Below are positions 45,809 to 54,046 of a DNA stretch of 64,000 nucleotides, one piece after another. This DNA comes from Clostridiaceae bacterium (GTDB lineage Bacteria > Bacillota > Clostridia > Saccharofermentanales > Saccharofermentanaceae): NCBI GenBank assembly GCA_012729635.1, contig JAAYCT010000012.1:1-64000 (forward strand), given 5' to 3'. Within the stretch, counting starts at the first letter, position 1. Every line of letters begins with the position of its first letter. The position numbers and the translations under genes were made by a program. The notes below the pieces were generated by a model that was not told the DNA's origin, did not search any database, and saw only the letters and a program-made list of their open reading frames with translations.

Positions 45809-46738
45809 ATGATGAACAACGAGGAAGAAGAGAAGACCCTTTCCGTGAACGGGGATGAAGAGATGACCGGTCAGGAATGGACTGAGATAGAAGAACAATC
45901 GGATGAGGAACAGGAAGAGACAACCTCGGATTACGCTGAGCATCCGATTTTATCAACCCCGGAAAAGAAGCCGATCGCACGTCCGACGGTCATTCTTTCC
46001 ATCCTATGTGTGGCGCTTGCGGTTGTTCTTGTACTTACTCAATTCGGAGTCATCGGAACCTTACGAAAAGCGGAACAAGAGAGGGCGGATTGGTTTGATT
46101 CTCCGGAAGCTGCGATTCGTTTTTTTGTAGAAAGTATCCGGGACGGTCGGTTCGATGCGGCCGTATCTTCATTTGCGGCGATTGAAACCGCTCCGAAATC
46201 CAATTTTTCTTCACAGCTGGATACGGTAGGCTCCTATTTCCCGGTCTACCAATACAATATGCCGGAGCAATACCCGGATTATGAATCGTTGGTTTTATCC
46301 ATTGAACAGGGAAGAGCCGCAAGCAGTACTCTTCAATTTGCATCCAGCATTCTTCTCGGCGAGAATTACATGAAGACGGCGAGTTTTCCGGAGGATGCGC
46401 AAGCAAGAAAAGAGCAGATCGATTCGATCATTACGGTTTTAAATCCTGTTTTGCTGGAAAAGATATCCGTTTCCCGGATTGATATCGTTTTTGCGGATTT
46501 TCAGAGTACGGAAGAATACACGGCACATATGAGCAGTCACGTGAATGCCTACGGATATGAAGGATATCTCGAGTATATCGCCTTGATTCAGTTCAACGAA
46601 CAGACTTTTCTGGCTCCCTTCTCGATGGTATCCAGCGCAGGGAAATGGAAGATTCTACAAATGACATCCGGAATTATGCAAATCGAGTATTCGAGCGCGA
46701 TACCGATATCCGAGGAGGAGTATCTGAATTATATCTGA
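45809..46738 (+). CDS. Membrane-anchored acidic protein of unknown function
   Basis: This is a 309-residue protein. ATG 45809 follows AAGGGAGGAAAGC; a TTG frame start at 45779 is not supported. The first 55 residues are very acidic (EEEEK, EEQSDEEQEETTSD) and should be cytoplasmic. A helix at about 60-85 (VILSILCVALAVVLVL) crosses the membrane. The external part begins with SPEAAIRFFVESIRDGRFDAAVS, a helix pattern seen in DUF4878/NTF2-like extracellular domains. No family is certain. It is followed by a strong terminator. Confidence 0.7.
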   Translation: MMNNEEEEKTLSVNGDEEMTGQEWTEIEEQSDEEQEETTSDYAEHPILSTPEKKPIARPTVILSILCVALAVVLVLTQFGVIGTLRKAEQERADWFDSPEAAIRFFVESIRDGRFDAAVSSFAAIETAPKSNFSSQLDTVGSYFPVYQYNMPEQYPDYESLVLSIEQGRAASSTLQFASSILLGENYMKTASFPEDAQARKEQIDSIITVLNPVLLEKISVSRIDIVFADFQSTEEYTAHMSSHVNAYGYEGYLEYIALIQFNEQTFLAPFSMVSSAGKWKILQMTSGIMQIEYSSAIPISEEEYLNYI

Positions 46739-46754
46739 GCACCTTTCCATACCG

Positions 46755-46810
46755 AAAAAACAAACGATCCCCCGCATCAAAAGACGAGTCGGGGGATCGT
46801 TTTCGGTTAT
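46755..46810. terminator. Bidirectional terminator between the acidic protein gene and the tRNA unit
   Basis: A perfect 12-bp stem, AAACGATCCCCC (46762-46773) with GGGGGATCGTTT (46791-46802), is flanked by an A-rich run on the left and TTTT on the right. It should stop the plus-strand gene and, read on the minus strand with CGTTTGTTTTTT, the tRNA transcript. Confidence 0.85.
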
Positions 46811-46846
46811 TGTCGGAACGCGCCGGTCCAAATAGTATTCCGGATC

Positions 46847-47001
46847 GGTGTACCCGTCGGGGAAACCATCGGTGTACCCATCGGGGAAACCATCGGTGTA
46901 CCCATCGGGGAAACCATCGGTGTACCCATCGGGGAAACCATCGGTGTACCCATCGGGGAAACCATCGGTATACCCGTCGGGGAAACCATTGGTGTACCCG
47001 G
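46847..47001. repeat. 24-bp tandem repeat, six full copies plus a partial
   Basis: Units start at 46847, 46871, 46895, 46919, 46943 and 46967; a partial seventh runs 46991-47001. Inner copies are identical; edge copies differ by one to three bases. Read on the minus strand, each unit is two similar 12-mers, GATGGTTTCCCC and GATGGGTACACC (9 of 12 matching). No spacers separate the units, so it is not CRISPR. It lies 12 bases after the 3' end of tRNA-Arg, inside the stretch between that tRNA's promoter and the terminator. Confidence 0.95.
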
Positions 47002-47013
47002 GAATCGGATAGT

Positions 47014-47088
47014 TGGCGCTTCGGACAGGAGTCGAACCCGTATCGGCAGTACCGGAAACTGCTGTCCTATCCATTGAACGACCGAAGC
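47014..47088 (-). tRNA. tRNA-Arg (anticodon CCG)
   Basis: The minus strand folds into a full cloverleaf: acceptor GCTTCGG/CCGAAGC, D arm GTTC/GGAC, anticodon stem GCAGT/ACTGC with loop TTCCGGT (anticodon CCG, reading codon CGG), T arm ACGGG-TTCGACT-CCTGT, discriminator G and an encoded CCA. Length is 75 bases with CCA. Confidence 0.95.
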
Positions 47089-47119
47089 ATGATCCGATTC
47101 GGCACAAGCCGCGAAACCT

Positions 47120-47148
47120 ATTATAACGGTGTCGGGGGTGGTTGACAA
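47120..47148 (-). promoter_or_regulatory. Promoter of tRNA-Arg
   Basis: On the minus strand TTGTCA (47148-47143) and TATAAT (47125-47120) are 17 bases apart. The start would be near 47113, about 25 bases before the mature tRNA. Confidence 0.85.
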
Positions 47149-47227
47149 GGTGCTCGCGGAAAACCGTCGTCTCTTTTCGAGCACGCGGGAAAGTCTCTCG
47201 GGGGATGAGCAGATGACCGGATTTCTT

Positions 47228-47761
47228 CTAGATGGCGAAGTGAAGGTTATAAATGTAGCAGACCAAAATGCCCGTTCCGACTCCGAAGAGGATTCCGAAC
47301 AAAACATCCGAGAGGTAGTGCACATACAGGTAAAGGCGTGAAAAAGCGATTCCTGCGGCGTAGACAAGGGCAATAATCCCGAGCCGGGGCGCATACATCA
47401 GAATAGCGGTCGCCGCGGCAAATGAGGAATATGTGTGGCCGGACGGAAACGAGAAATCGTCGGGCGGTGCAATGATGGTCTGTCGGTCGTCCCGGATGAG
47501 GAACGGGCGCTCCCGTTTCATTGCACGCTTCAAAACGATATTGGCGATAAAGACACTCGAAAACAAGGCGCCCAGGATGCAAAAGGTTGCTTCGCGACTG
47601 ATCTTGGTCACGTACAGCGTGATTGCGACAGCAAGCCAGATGATTCCGACATTGCCGGAAAAGGATAAAAAACGCATAACGGGATCCAGCTTCCTGGACC
47701 GGAGGTTTTCATAAATCCAATCAATCGCCCGGGTGTCGAGAGAACGAAGTCGCGTGCCCAT
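47228..47761 (-). CDS. PAP2-family membrane phosphatase
   Basis: This is a 177-residue protein with five or six helices. The three-part phosphatase signature is complete: KRAMKRERP, FPSGHTYSS, and SRLYLYVHYLSDV. Such enzymes remove phosphate from undecaprenyl pyrophosphate or phosphatidic/phosphatidylglycerol phosphates at the outer face; which one is not clear. ATG 47761 has AAGGAGG only three bases away, a short spacing; the frame extends to 47803 without a better site. It is divergent from dusB. Confidence 0.88.
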   Translation of the reverse strand: MGTRLRSLDTRAIDWIYENLRSRKLDPVMRFLSFSGNVGIIWLAVAITLYVTKISREATFCILGALFSSVFIANIVLKRAMKRERPFLIRDDRQTIIAPPDDFSFPSGHTYSSFAAATAILMYAPRLGIIALVYAAGIAFSRLYLYVHYLSDVLFGILFGVGTGILVCYIYNLHFAI

Positions 47762-47856
47762 AAACCTCCTTATCGTTTGCTCTCGAACGCAAAGGGTGAA
47801 CATTGCGGGAAAGAAACGATATAATAAATGTCAAATCAATCATTGAGGTAAACATA

Positions 47857-48882
47857 ATGATATATAAAAATACGACGAAAGGCAACACTGCCGGAGAATA
47901 TCGCATCGGATTAGCGCCAATGGCCGGGACCACGGATGTCACATTTCGAAGGATTTGCAAGGGCTTCGGCTCCGAATTCGGATGTACCGAACTGGTCAGC
48001 GCCCGGGGAATTGCCTATCGGAAGTCTGTCGAGAGCAGTTTTCGCTATTTAATGATTGATCCGGAAGGCGAGGGACCTTGTGCAATCCAGCTGTTCGGTC
48101 ATGAGCCGAAAGACTTTGCCGAGGCGATCCCGATTGTGTTGTCGCATCCGGTTTTATCTCATGCGTCCCACATAGACCTGAATATGGGATGCCCGGTCTC
48201 GAAAGTGGTAAAAACAGGTGCCGGCGCGGCATTGATGCTGGATCTGCCGCGCGCCTTTAAAATCATTGAGGCGAGCGTCCGTGCGTCCGAGACCTTCGGA
48301 TTGAAGGTGACGGTCAAGTTCCGGAAGGGATGGGACGAAAAGCACATCAACGCAGTTGAATTTGCCCGGATGTGTGCGGATGCGGGTGCGTCGTCGATTA
48401 CGATTCACGCGAGGACACGGGATCAGATGTATGGCGGTGCGGCTGATTGGACGATCATTGCCGAGGCGGTTGAATGCTTGCGCAAAACCGGAGTGCTCGT
48501 CATCGGAAACGGGGATGTATGTGACGGAGCTTCCGCCGAGCGAATGCGGGTCGAGACCGGAGCGGACGGCGTAGCGATCGGTCGGGCCGCCCTCGGAAAC
48601 CCTTGGATATTTAAAGAAATCCGTTCGCATCTCGGAAAAGATGCATGTTTCAGGGAGCCGACGGCGCTTGAGCGCTCGGAGGTGATGCTTCTTCATCTGG
48701 AAGGATTGACCGAAAGACTGGGCGAGGAACGAGGGATCAAGGAGATGCGAACCCAGCTCGCCCACTATTTAAAAGGTCGGCAGAACGCGGCGGAATACAG
48801 GTCCATTGCCGTTCGTGCAAGGACAAAGTCGGAGGTCCGGGAAATTATTCATCGATGGACCGAGTCGGCCGATACCGTCTGA
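47857..48882 (+). CDS. dusB: tRNA-dihydrouridine synthase (DusB type)
   Basis: This 341-residue FMN enzyme reduces uridines in the tRNA D loop. ATG 47857 has TGAGGTAA upstream; the longer frame to 47803 overlaps the -10 (TATAAT 47820-47825; TGAACA at -35, 17 bases apart). Motifs are LAPMAGTTDVTFRRIC, ELVSARGIAY, QLFGHEP, catalytic Cys112 in LNMGCPVSKV, VTVKFRKGWD, IHARTRDQMYGGAADW and GNGDVCDG. Confidence 0.93.
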   Translation: MIYKNTTKGNTAGEYRIGLAPMAGTTDVTFRRICKGFGSEFGCTELVSARGIAYRKSVESSFRYLMIDPEGEGPCAIQLFGHEPKDFAEAIPIVLSHPVLSHASHIDLNMGCPVSKVVKTGAGAALMLDLPRAFKIIEASVRASETFGLKVTVKFRKGWDEKHINAVEFARMCADAGASSITIHARTRDQMYGGAADWTIIAEAVECLRKTGVLVIGNGDVCDGASAERMRVETGADGVAIGRAALGNPWIFKEIRSHLGKDACFREPTALERSEVMLLHLEGLTERLGEERGIKEMRTQLAHYLKGRQNAAEYRSIAVRARTKSEVREIIHRWTESADTV

Positions 48883-48909
48883 TTCTTCACCAGAAAAAGG
48901 TCTGTTTTT

Positions 48910-50415
48910 TCACTTCAAAAAGCCGCCCAAAAGACCGCGAATCAATCTGCGACCGATTTCGCGACCGGCCGTGCTGGCCGCCGAGCTGACGACTTTTCCG
49001 ATCGGAGAAGAAGCGGCTTTTTTCTTTTTTGCGGCGGCCTCCTTGGCCTTGGCGGCCTCCTCTTTTTGCTTTTCTTTTTGAGCTTTTTCCTCCGCTTCCT
49101 TTCGGGCCGCTTCCGTTTCGACCGCTTCTGCCGCCCGGTACTTGTCCGAGAGCATTTCGTAGGCGCTTGTCCGATCCAAAGACTCGAGATATTTGGTGTA
49201 CAGAAGAGAGCTGCTTACGACGGACCGGATTTTTTCTTCTCCGGCCGGACCGATGAGGCTTTGCGGGGGAAGAACCAACGCACGCTCGACGACGGACGGG
49301 ACACCCTTTTCGGAAAGGAAGCTGACGAGTGCTTCTCCGGTTGCGAGCTCCGTAAGAACGGTCTCGGTGTCAAACGCATCGTTTACACGAAATGACTGCG
49401 CTGCGGCCCGAATATTTTTCTGCTCGGCCGGCGTGTACGCACGTAACGCATGCTGGACGCGGTTTCCGAGTTGAGAAAGGACGATTTGCGGGACATCCGA
49501 CGGATTCTGTGTGACGAAATAGACACCGACTCCCTTGGATCGGATCAGCCGGATGACTTGCTCAACCTTTTCGATCAGGTACTTCGGTGCGTCGTTAAAC
49601 AAAAGATGCGCTTCGTCGAAGAAAAAAATCATCTTCGGCTTTTCCATGTCTCCGACTTCGGGAAGCACTTCAAAAAGCTCCGAAAGAAGCCAAAGAACAA
49701 AGGTCGAATAGAGCAAGGGGCGGGAATAGAGTTCGACCGCGTGAAGAATGTTCACCATTCCCTTGCCGTTTGCATCGGTCTTCATCCAATCGGAAATATC
49801 AAAACTCGGTTCGCCGAAAAAGTGCGCGGCACCCTGATCTTCAAGCAGTGCAATGGATCGTTGGATTGCGCCGACGGACGCTTTGCTTACATTTCCGTGG
49901 GAAAGGATGAAGTCGTCGGCATGGTCACCGACATACTGAAGCATCAACCGTAAATCCTTTAGGTCGAGAAGAAGCAGGCCTTGCTCGTCCGCGATGCGGA
50001 ACACCATGGAAAGGACCGCGCGTTGCACATCGGAAAGATCCAGCATCCGACCGAGCAAAAGGGGTCCCATTTCGGAAACCGTGACCCGAAGGGGATGGCC
50101 GTTTACCCCGAAAACGTCGAAAAATTCGGTCGGGTAAGCCTTGTATTCAAAATCGGAGATCCCGAATTTCGCGACGCGTTCCCGGAGCTTCCCGTTTTCG
50201 ATACCGGGCAGACAAAGGCCGGACATGTCTCCTTTGATATCCGCCAAAAAAATCGGTACACCCAAATCGGAGAATGACTCGGCAATTACTTTGAGGGTTA
50301 CGGATTTACCGGTTCCGGTCGCGCCGGCGATCAATCCGTGACGATTTGCCATGGCCGGGTGGAGTAAACACCGGGTTTCTGTTCCCGCGATCCAAAGGTC
50401 GTTTCCGCTTCTCAT
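48910..50415 (-). CDS. HerA-like ATPase (DUF853 family)
   Basis: This is a 501-residue protein. Walker A is GATGTGKS (31-38); Walker B is [43 protein letters not shown] is typical of the DUF853/YjgR helicase-like family. A Lys/Glu/Ala-rich tail ([20 protein letters not shown]) leads to a short conserved end, [14 protein letters not shown]. Its cellular role is not known in detail; no NurA nuclease partner is nearby, so a HerA-NurA repair or defence pair is not supported. CGGAGG precedes ATG 50415. Confidence 0.88.
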   Translation of the reverse strand: MRSGNDLWIAGTETRCLLHPAMANRHGLIAGATGTGKSVTLKVIAESFSDLGVPIFLADIKGDMSGLCLPGIENGKLRERVAKFGISDFEYKAYPTEFFDVFGVNGHPLRVTVSEMGPLLLGRMLDLSDVQRAVLSMVFRIADEQGLLLLDLKDLRLMLQYVGDHADDFILSHGNVSKASVGAIQRSIALLEDQGAAHFFGEPSFDISDWMKTDANGKGMVNILHAVELYSRPLLYSTFVLWLLSELFEVLPEVGDMEKPKMIFFFDEAHLLFNDAPKYLIEKVEQVIRLIRSKGVGVYFVTQNPSDVPQIVLSQLGNRVQHALRAYTPAEQKNIRAAAQSFRVNDAFDTETVLTELATGEALVSFLSEKGVPSVVERALVLPPQSLIGPAGEEKIRSVVSSSLLYTKYLESLDRTSAYEMLSDKYRAAEAVETEAARKEAEEKAQKEKQKEEAAKAKEAAAKKKKAASSPIGKVVSSAASTAGREIGRRLIRGLLGGFLK

Positions 50416-50521
50416 GACAGAGGTACCTCCGATTCAGTGATGATGTTATTCTACCGTAAATAAAGAGGTCGGGAAAGGGATCGATATTGTCGAAAAAACG
50501 GTGTCGTGATAACCTTGTTTC

Positions 50522-51385
50522 ATGAAAAAAGGAAATTCGTTTCAACGGGCATTCGGGATTTTCCTCTGTGCCGCGATTGTTCTTTCTTTATTGTATTTTT
50601 CGGGTGCGATGGAATCAATCATCGAAGTCTTGCCGTTCGCGAAGGAAAAACCGCGGATGAATCGGGTCGACCTGACCGAATCGGAGCTGTTTTCGTTTTC
50701 GACGGATGGTGCGACGCTTGACCGACTCGGCATTACGAGGGATGATGCGTTGTTTCTTATTAACCGGGATCATCCGGTCCCGGAGGATCGTGAATTTGCG
50801 ATCGACGAGTATAAAACGTCCGGCGTCCTGATGAATCGGGCGATGCTCGAAGATTACGCAAGACTCAGTGCCGCGGTTACCGAAAGGACGAACGACAAAC
50901 TCTACGTAATGTCCTCTTTCCGCTCCTTTGAAAAGCAAAGGGCGCTTTTTGATGAAGATCCCGAGACGGCGGCAGAACCGGGATTCAGCGAGCATCATTC
51001 CGGACTTGCACTGGATGTGTATGTATATATGTATGCCGGAGCGGGATTTTTGAATTCCGAGGCCGGGAAATTTGTCAATCGAAACGCTCACGATTACGGG
51101 TTTATTATCCGGTATCCGCGCGGCAAGGAAAAAGTCACGGGATTTCCTTTCGAACCGTGGCACATACGGTATGTCGGTTCGCCGCATGCCCGCTATATCT
51201 CGCTGAACAACATCACCTTGGAGGAGTATATCGAATCGCTCGAGGAGGGTGTTTTTTACGAGATTGACGGGTCGATCGTCAGCAGACAAATCGGGGATCT
51301 TCTGTATGCTCCCCAAAAAGCGATTGACATCACCGTTTCGGAGGATAATACCGGAGGTTATATCATCACGGCGAAAATGAAATGA
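50522..51385 (+). CDS. VanY-type D-alanyl-D-alanine carboxypeptidase (M15B)
   Basis: This 287-residue membrane-anchored zinc peptidase trims D-Ala from peptidoglycan stems. An anchor helix lies at about 10-30. The M15B motifs are SSFRSFEKQ, PGFSEHHSGLALDVYV (zinc His and Asp) and FEPWHIRYVG (catalytic Glu and zinc His). No ribosome site is seen before ATG 50522, and a weak promoter ends just before it, so the mRNA may be leaderless. No later Met keeps the anchor. No vanR/S genes are near; it looks like a housekeeping enzyme. Confidence 0.9.
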   Translation: MKKGNSFQRAFGIFLCAAIVLSLLYFSGAMESIIEVLPFAKEKPRMNRVDLTESELFSFSTDGATLDRLGITRDDALFLINRDHPVPEDREFAIDEYKTSGVLMNRAMLEDYARLSAAVTERTNDKLYVMSSFRSFEKQRALFDEDPETAAEPGFSEHHSGLALDVYVYMYAGAGFLNSEAGKFVNRNAHDYGFIIRYPRGKEKVTGFPFEPWHIRYVGSPHARYISLNNITLEEYIESLEEGVFYEIDGSIVSRQIGDLLYAPQKAIDITVSEDNTGGYIITAKMK

Positions 51386-51431
51386 TATAATGACTTCATG
51401 AAAACCAAAATCCGTTTGTAAGGAGAATAAA

Positions 51432-52202
51432 ATGTTAACATTCACATTAATCATTTCTCTTTCTATCGGCATTGTGCTCTGTTTCATGGGATACCGTTTT
51501 TTCAGAGTTGCCATGGCGCTCGGCGGCTTTGCCATCGGTGCCGCGATCGGGTATTTTCTTTATCCGTTTGCGGCGGAGTATCTGCCGGACGCGGGACACG
51601 GGATTTGGCTTTTGGCCTTTATGGGAATTGCCGGGATACTCGTGGCGTTTCTGTCGTTTGCGGTTTACAAGGCGGCACTCTTTTATATTTCCGCTCTTTT
51701 CACCGCATTTCTCATCGTGAAAACGTTCCTGATGAGTTTTGCGGGCGGTGTCGGTGTTGCCGCGTTTATCAAAACGGCAATCGGTAAAACGGCAATCATG
51801 GGGAGTGCGAACGCCATTACCGACTATGAGGTGGCGGACCGGGGGACGGTCGGCGAGCTGATTCAAAAAGGTTTGGAGATGCTTCCGGGCGACACCCCGC
51901 TCGCAAAGACGGGGACGGTTTTACTGGCGGCCGTAATCGTGGGTGCGATTGTCGGAATCATTGTGTGCGTCCTGCAGAAACCGGCGATTATCGTCATGAC
52001 CTCCGTGATCGGAGCGATGCTGGCGTCCGAAGGGATTTGCTCCCTTCTGGACAGCTTGGAAAATATCGACATGACCGCAGAGTCGGTGATTGCCAATTTC
52101 TCTGTCGGCGGTGAGAATTTGGTTCTTTCCATGCTGGTCACCATACTTTTGGTCGTGGCCGGGATGGTCGTTCAATTTAAAACGACGAAGAACATGAGCT
52201 AG
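51432..52202 (+). CDS. DUF4203-like polytopic membrane protein
   Basis: This is a 256-residue protein with seven or so helices. The opening segment GIVLCFMGYRFFRVAMALGGFAIGAAIGYFL matches the DUF4203/TM7SF3-type repeat (hydrophobic with GYR.FR and GGF..G). AAGGAG precedes ATG 51432 and TATAAT lies at 51386-51391. Function is unknown; no partner gene is obvious. Confidence 0.7.
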   Translation: MLTFTLIISLSIGIVLCFMGYRFFRVAMALGGFAIGAAIGYFLYPFAAEYLPDAGHGIWLLAFMGIAGILVAFLSFAVYKAALFYISALFTAFLIVKTFLMSFAGGVGVAAFIKTAIGKTAIMGSANAITDYEVADRGTVGELIQKGLEMLPGDTPLAKTGTVLLAAVIVGAIVGIIVCVLQKPAIIVMTSVIGAMLASEGICSLLDSLENIDMTAESVIANFSVGGENLVLSMLVTILLVVAGMVVQFKTTKNMS

Positions 52203-52278
52203 TGTTTCCCGAAAAGGCCTGAAGCGAATCGGATTGAACTTCTTTGCTCGTTGCGGGGGAATTTTTTGTCGGCAGGAT

Positions 52279-53280
52279 TTATTTTTGCCCGACCATTCCG
52301 AGCATGAGGACCTTCTCGATCCATGCGTCCCAATCGGGATCAAATATCTGAAGTTCCGGGCGCTCCATCAGCGCTCCGATCGACTGGCGAATTCCTTCGT
52401 CAAAGCGGATGGACGCGAAAAAGCCCGGAACCAAACGTTTGATTTTTGAATTGTCAAAAACGACGCTGTGTGCTTTGTCTCCGTTAAGGGGACCGTCCAG
52501 AGAGGAATCCAGACGGACGAGCATATCAGTGGAAACATGGGCGATTTTCGGTGCCACACCGAGTGCCTTTGCAATACAGGTATAGATCTGATTCCATGTG
52601 AGGGATTCGTCGGAGGTGATGTGTACCGCTTCTCCGACGGCGTGGATGTTTCCCATCAGCCCGATGAAGCCTTTGGCGAAATCGACACTGTGCGTAACGG
52701 TCCAAAGCGAACTCCCGTCTCCGTGAAGGAGAACCGGCTTCCCCGCTCGCATCCGCTCAATCTCGGTCCAGCAACCTTTGGGACTGTGAAACGAGAGCGG
52801 AACCGATCCGTCCGCATATGTATGACTCGGACGAACGATCGTAATCGGAAAGCCGGTTTGCCGGTATTGTTGCATCAAATAATCCTCACAGGCTATTTTC
52901 GCTTGCGAGTATTTCCAGTGCGGGTTGAAAAGCGGAGTGCTTTCCGTAACGGCGAAGTGGGATAATGGCTTTTGATAGACCGAAGCGGAACTGATAAAGA
53001 TATATTGGCCGCATTTTCCCTCAAAAAGTCGTACATCCCGATGAACCTGCTCGGGAACGAACGCAATAAAATCCGCAATAACATCAAATTTCTCGTCTCC
53101 GATCAGGGAAAGAAGGGAATCCTCGTTGTTGATATCACAAGTGATTTGCCGGATATTATCCGGAACCTCTTCCACGCGGTTTCCGCGGTTTACAAGGGTC
53201 AATTCCCAATCCGTTTCAGCCAGCGCCCGCGTGATTGACATGCTGATGGTTCCGGTACCGCCGATAAACAATGCTTTCAT
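52279..53280 (-). CDS. NAD-dependent epimerase/dehydratase family protein
   Basis: This is a 333-residue extended SDR protein. The N-terminus ALFIGGTGTISMSITRAL is the NAD fold; FISSASVYQ and YSQAK (YxxxK) are the catalytic region. GTG-like and ATG starts at 53292 and 53280 are both open; ATG 53280 with GAGGGTGAAGG is preferred. Substrate is unknown; sugar-nucleotide or small carbonyl substrates are both possible. It stands alone with no sugar pathway genes beside it. Confidence 0.85.
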   Translation of the reverse strand: MKALFIGGTGTISMSITRALAETDWELTLVNRGNRVEEVPDNIRQITCDINNEDSLLSLIGDEKFDVIADFIAFVPEQVHRDVRLFEGKCGQYIFISSASVYQKPLSHFAVTESTPLFNPHWKYSQAKIACEDYLMQQYRQTGFPITIVRPSHTYADGSVPLSFHSPKGCWTEIERMRAGKPVLLHGDGSSLWTVTHSVDFAKGFIGLMGNIHAVGEAVHITSDESLTWNQIYTCIAKALGVAPKIAHVSTDMLVRLDSSLDGPLNGDKAHSVVFDNSKIKRLVPGFFASIRFDEGIRQSIGALMERPELQIFDPDWDAWIEKVLMLGMVGQK

Positions 53281-53371
53281 GGTCGCCTTCACCCTCTAAT
53301 CTCGAATCCGATCTACGAGATCATTATATCATTTCCAAATCGCAGATTATCTTTCCTTTTGCACCGGATGC

Positions 53372-53400
53372 TTGAATAATCCCTTCGACCGCATTAGAAT
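53372..53400 (+). promoter_or_regulatory. Orphan plus-strand promoter
   Basis: TTGAAT (53372-53377), a 17-base spacer and TAGAAT (53395-53400) point to the right. No gene begins downstream on this strand before a terminator at 53465-53500. Confidence 0.5.
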
Positions 53401-53406
53401 CTTTAT

Positions 53407-53500
53407 ATGATGTCTATATGAGGCCCCCTTGTATAGGCAGGCATTTGTACGGGGGTACGCTGACGAAGGCGATGCGGTAACGCATCGCCTTCATCTGTTT
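53407..53500 (+). ncRNA. Candidate small RNA of unknown type
   Basis: A promoter-like element and a strong plus-strand terminator enclose about 94 bases with no open frame of note. Within it, CCCCC near 53423 can pair with GGGGG near 53450, giving a first hairpin ahead of the terminator hairpin. It does not match SRP RNA, 6S, tmRNA or riboswitch motifs that can be recognised by eye. Expression and strand are inference. Confidence 0.35.
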
Positions 53501-53502
53501 TT
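53465..53502 (+). terminator. Strong plus-strand terminator with no upstream plus-strand gene
   Basis: GAAGGCGATGCG (53465-53476) and CGCATCGCCTTC (53481-53492) form a perfect 12-bp stem on a GTAA tetraloop, followed by ATCTGTTTTTA. The minus side has no T run, so it would not serve the minus-strand gene ending at 53523 well. Confidence 0.75.
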
Positions 53503-53522
53503 ACGGATCGTTTGGGATATCG

Positions 53523-54017
53523 CTATAAGAGAAAATTCAAAAAACCCAGAACTCCGTAGGTAATCGCGGTGACAATAACGCCCGCAATCAGTACGCCGAG
53601 GGAGATGGCCAGCATGGCGTCGCGAAAACGCACCTCAAAAAGGGCTGCGATTCCCGCACCCGTCCATGCTCCGGTGACCGGAAGCGGGATGGCGACGAAG
53701 AAAACCAGGCTCCAGAATGTGACCCCTTTCATTTTTTCCGCCCTGCGAACAAAGCGCGCTTCAAATTTCTCTACGAGTTTTCTTGATTTTTCGTACTTCC
53801 TCATCCAGTCGAAAACCTTCCGGACAAAAAGAAGGATAAAAGGAACAGGAAACAGGTTCCCGGCGACAGCCAGGAGGTAGTTCTGCCAGAACGGCAGGCC
53901 GAGAGGCGCACCCACCAGCGGAATTGCTCCCCGTAGTTCCAGAATCGGTATCATCGAGACAATGAAAACCGCTATCGGTCCGTACGGACGAAAAAACGCA
54001 ATAATCGCATCTTTCAT
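53523..54017 (-). CDS. COG2426 small membrane protein ('small multidrug export')
   Basis: This is a 164-residue protein with four or five helices. The N-terminal IVSMIPILELRGAIPLVGAPLGLP is the conserved signature of COG2426, and the C-terminal half repeats a reentrant-like segment, PLPVTGAWTGAGIAALF. Despite the family name, a transport function is not well proven. It lies 29 bases after the dehydrogenase gene in the same direction, so it may belong to the same transcript. Confidence 0.85.
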   Translation of the reverse strand: MKDAIIAFFRPYGPIAVFIVSMIPILELRGAIPLVGAPLGLPFWQNYLLAVAGNLFPVPFILLFVRKVFDWMRKYEKSRKLVEKFEARFVRRAEKMKGVTFWSLVFFVAIPLPVTGAWTGAGIAALFEVRFRDAMLAISLGVLIAGVIVTAITYGVLGFLNFLL

Positions 54018-54046
54018 GGATCGCCTCCGAAAAGCAAAAATCGTGT

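Noticed and set aside
46847-47001. CRISPR array
   Set aside because: Units abut without spacers and no cas genes are near.
46655-47107. Minus-strand open frame with GFPDGYTD repeats as a protein gene
   Set aside because: It runs straight through tRNA-Arg in the sense direction and past the terminator, and has no ribosome site. The repeat itself is kept as a feature.
48910-50415. HerA-NurA type antiphage or repair operon
   Set aside because: The protein is a DUF853 ATPase standing alone; no NurA or SIR2 partner adjoins it.
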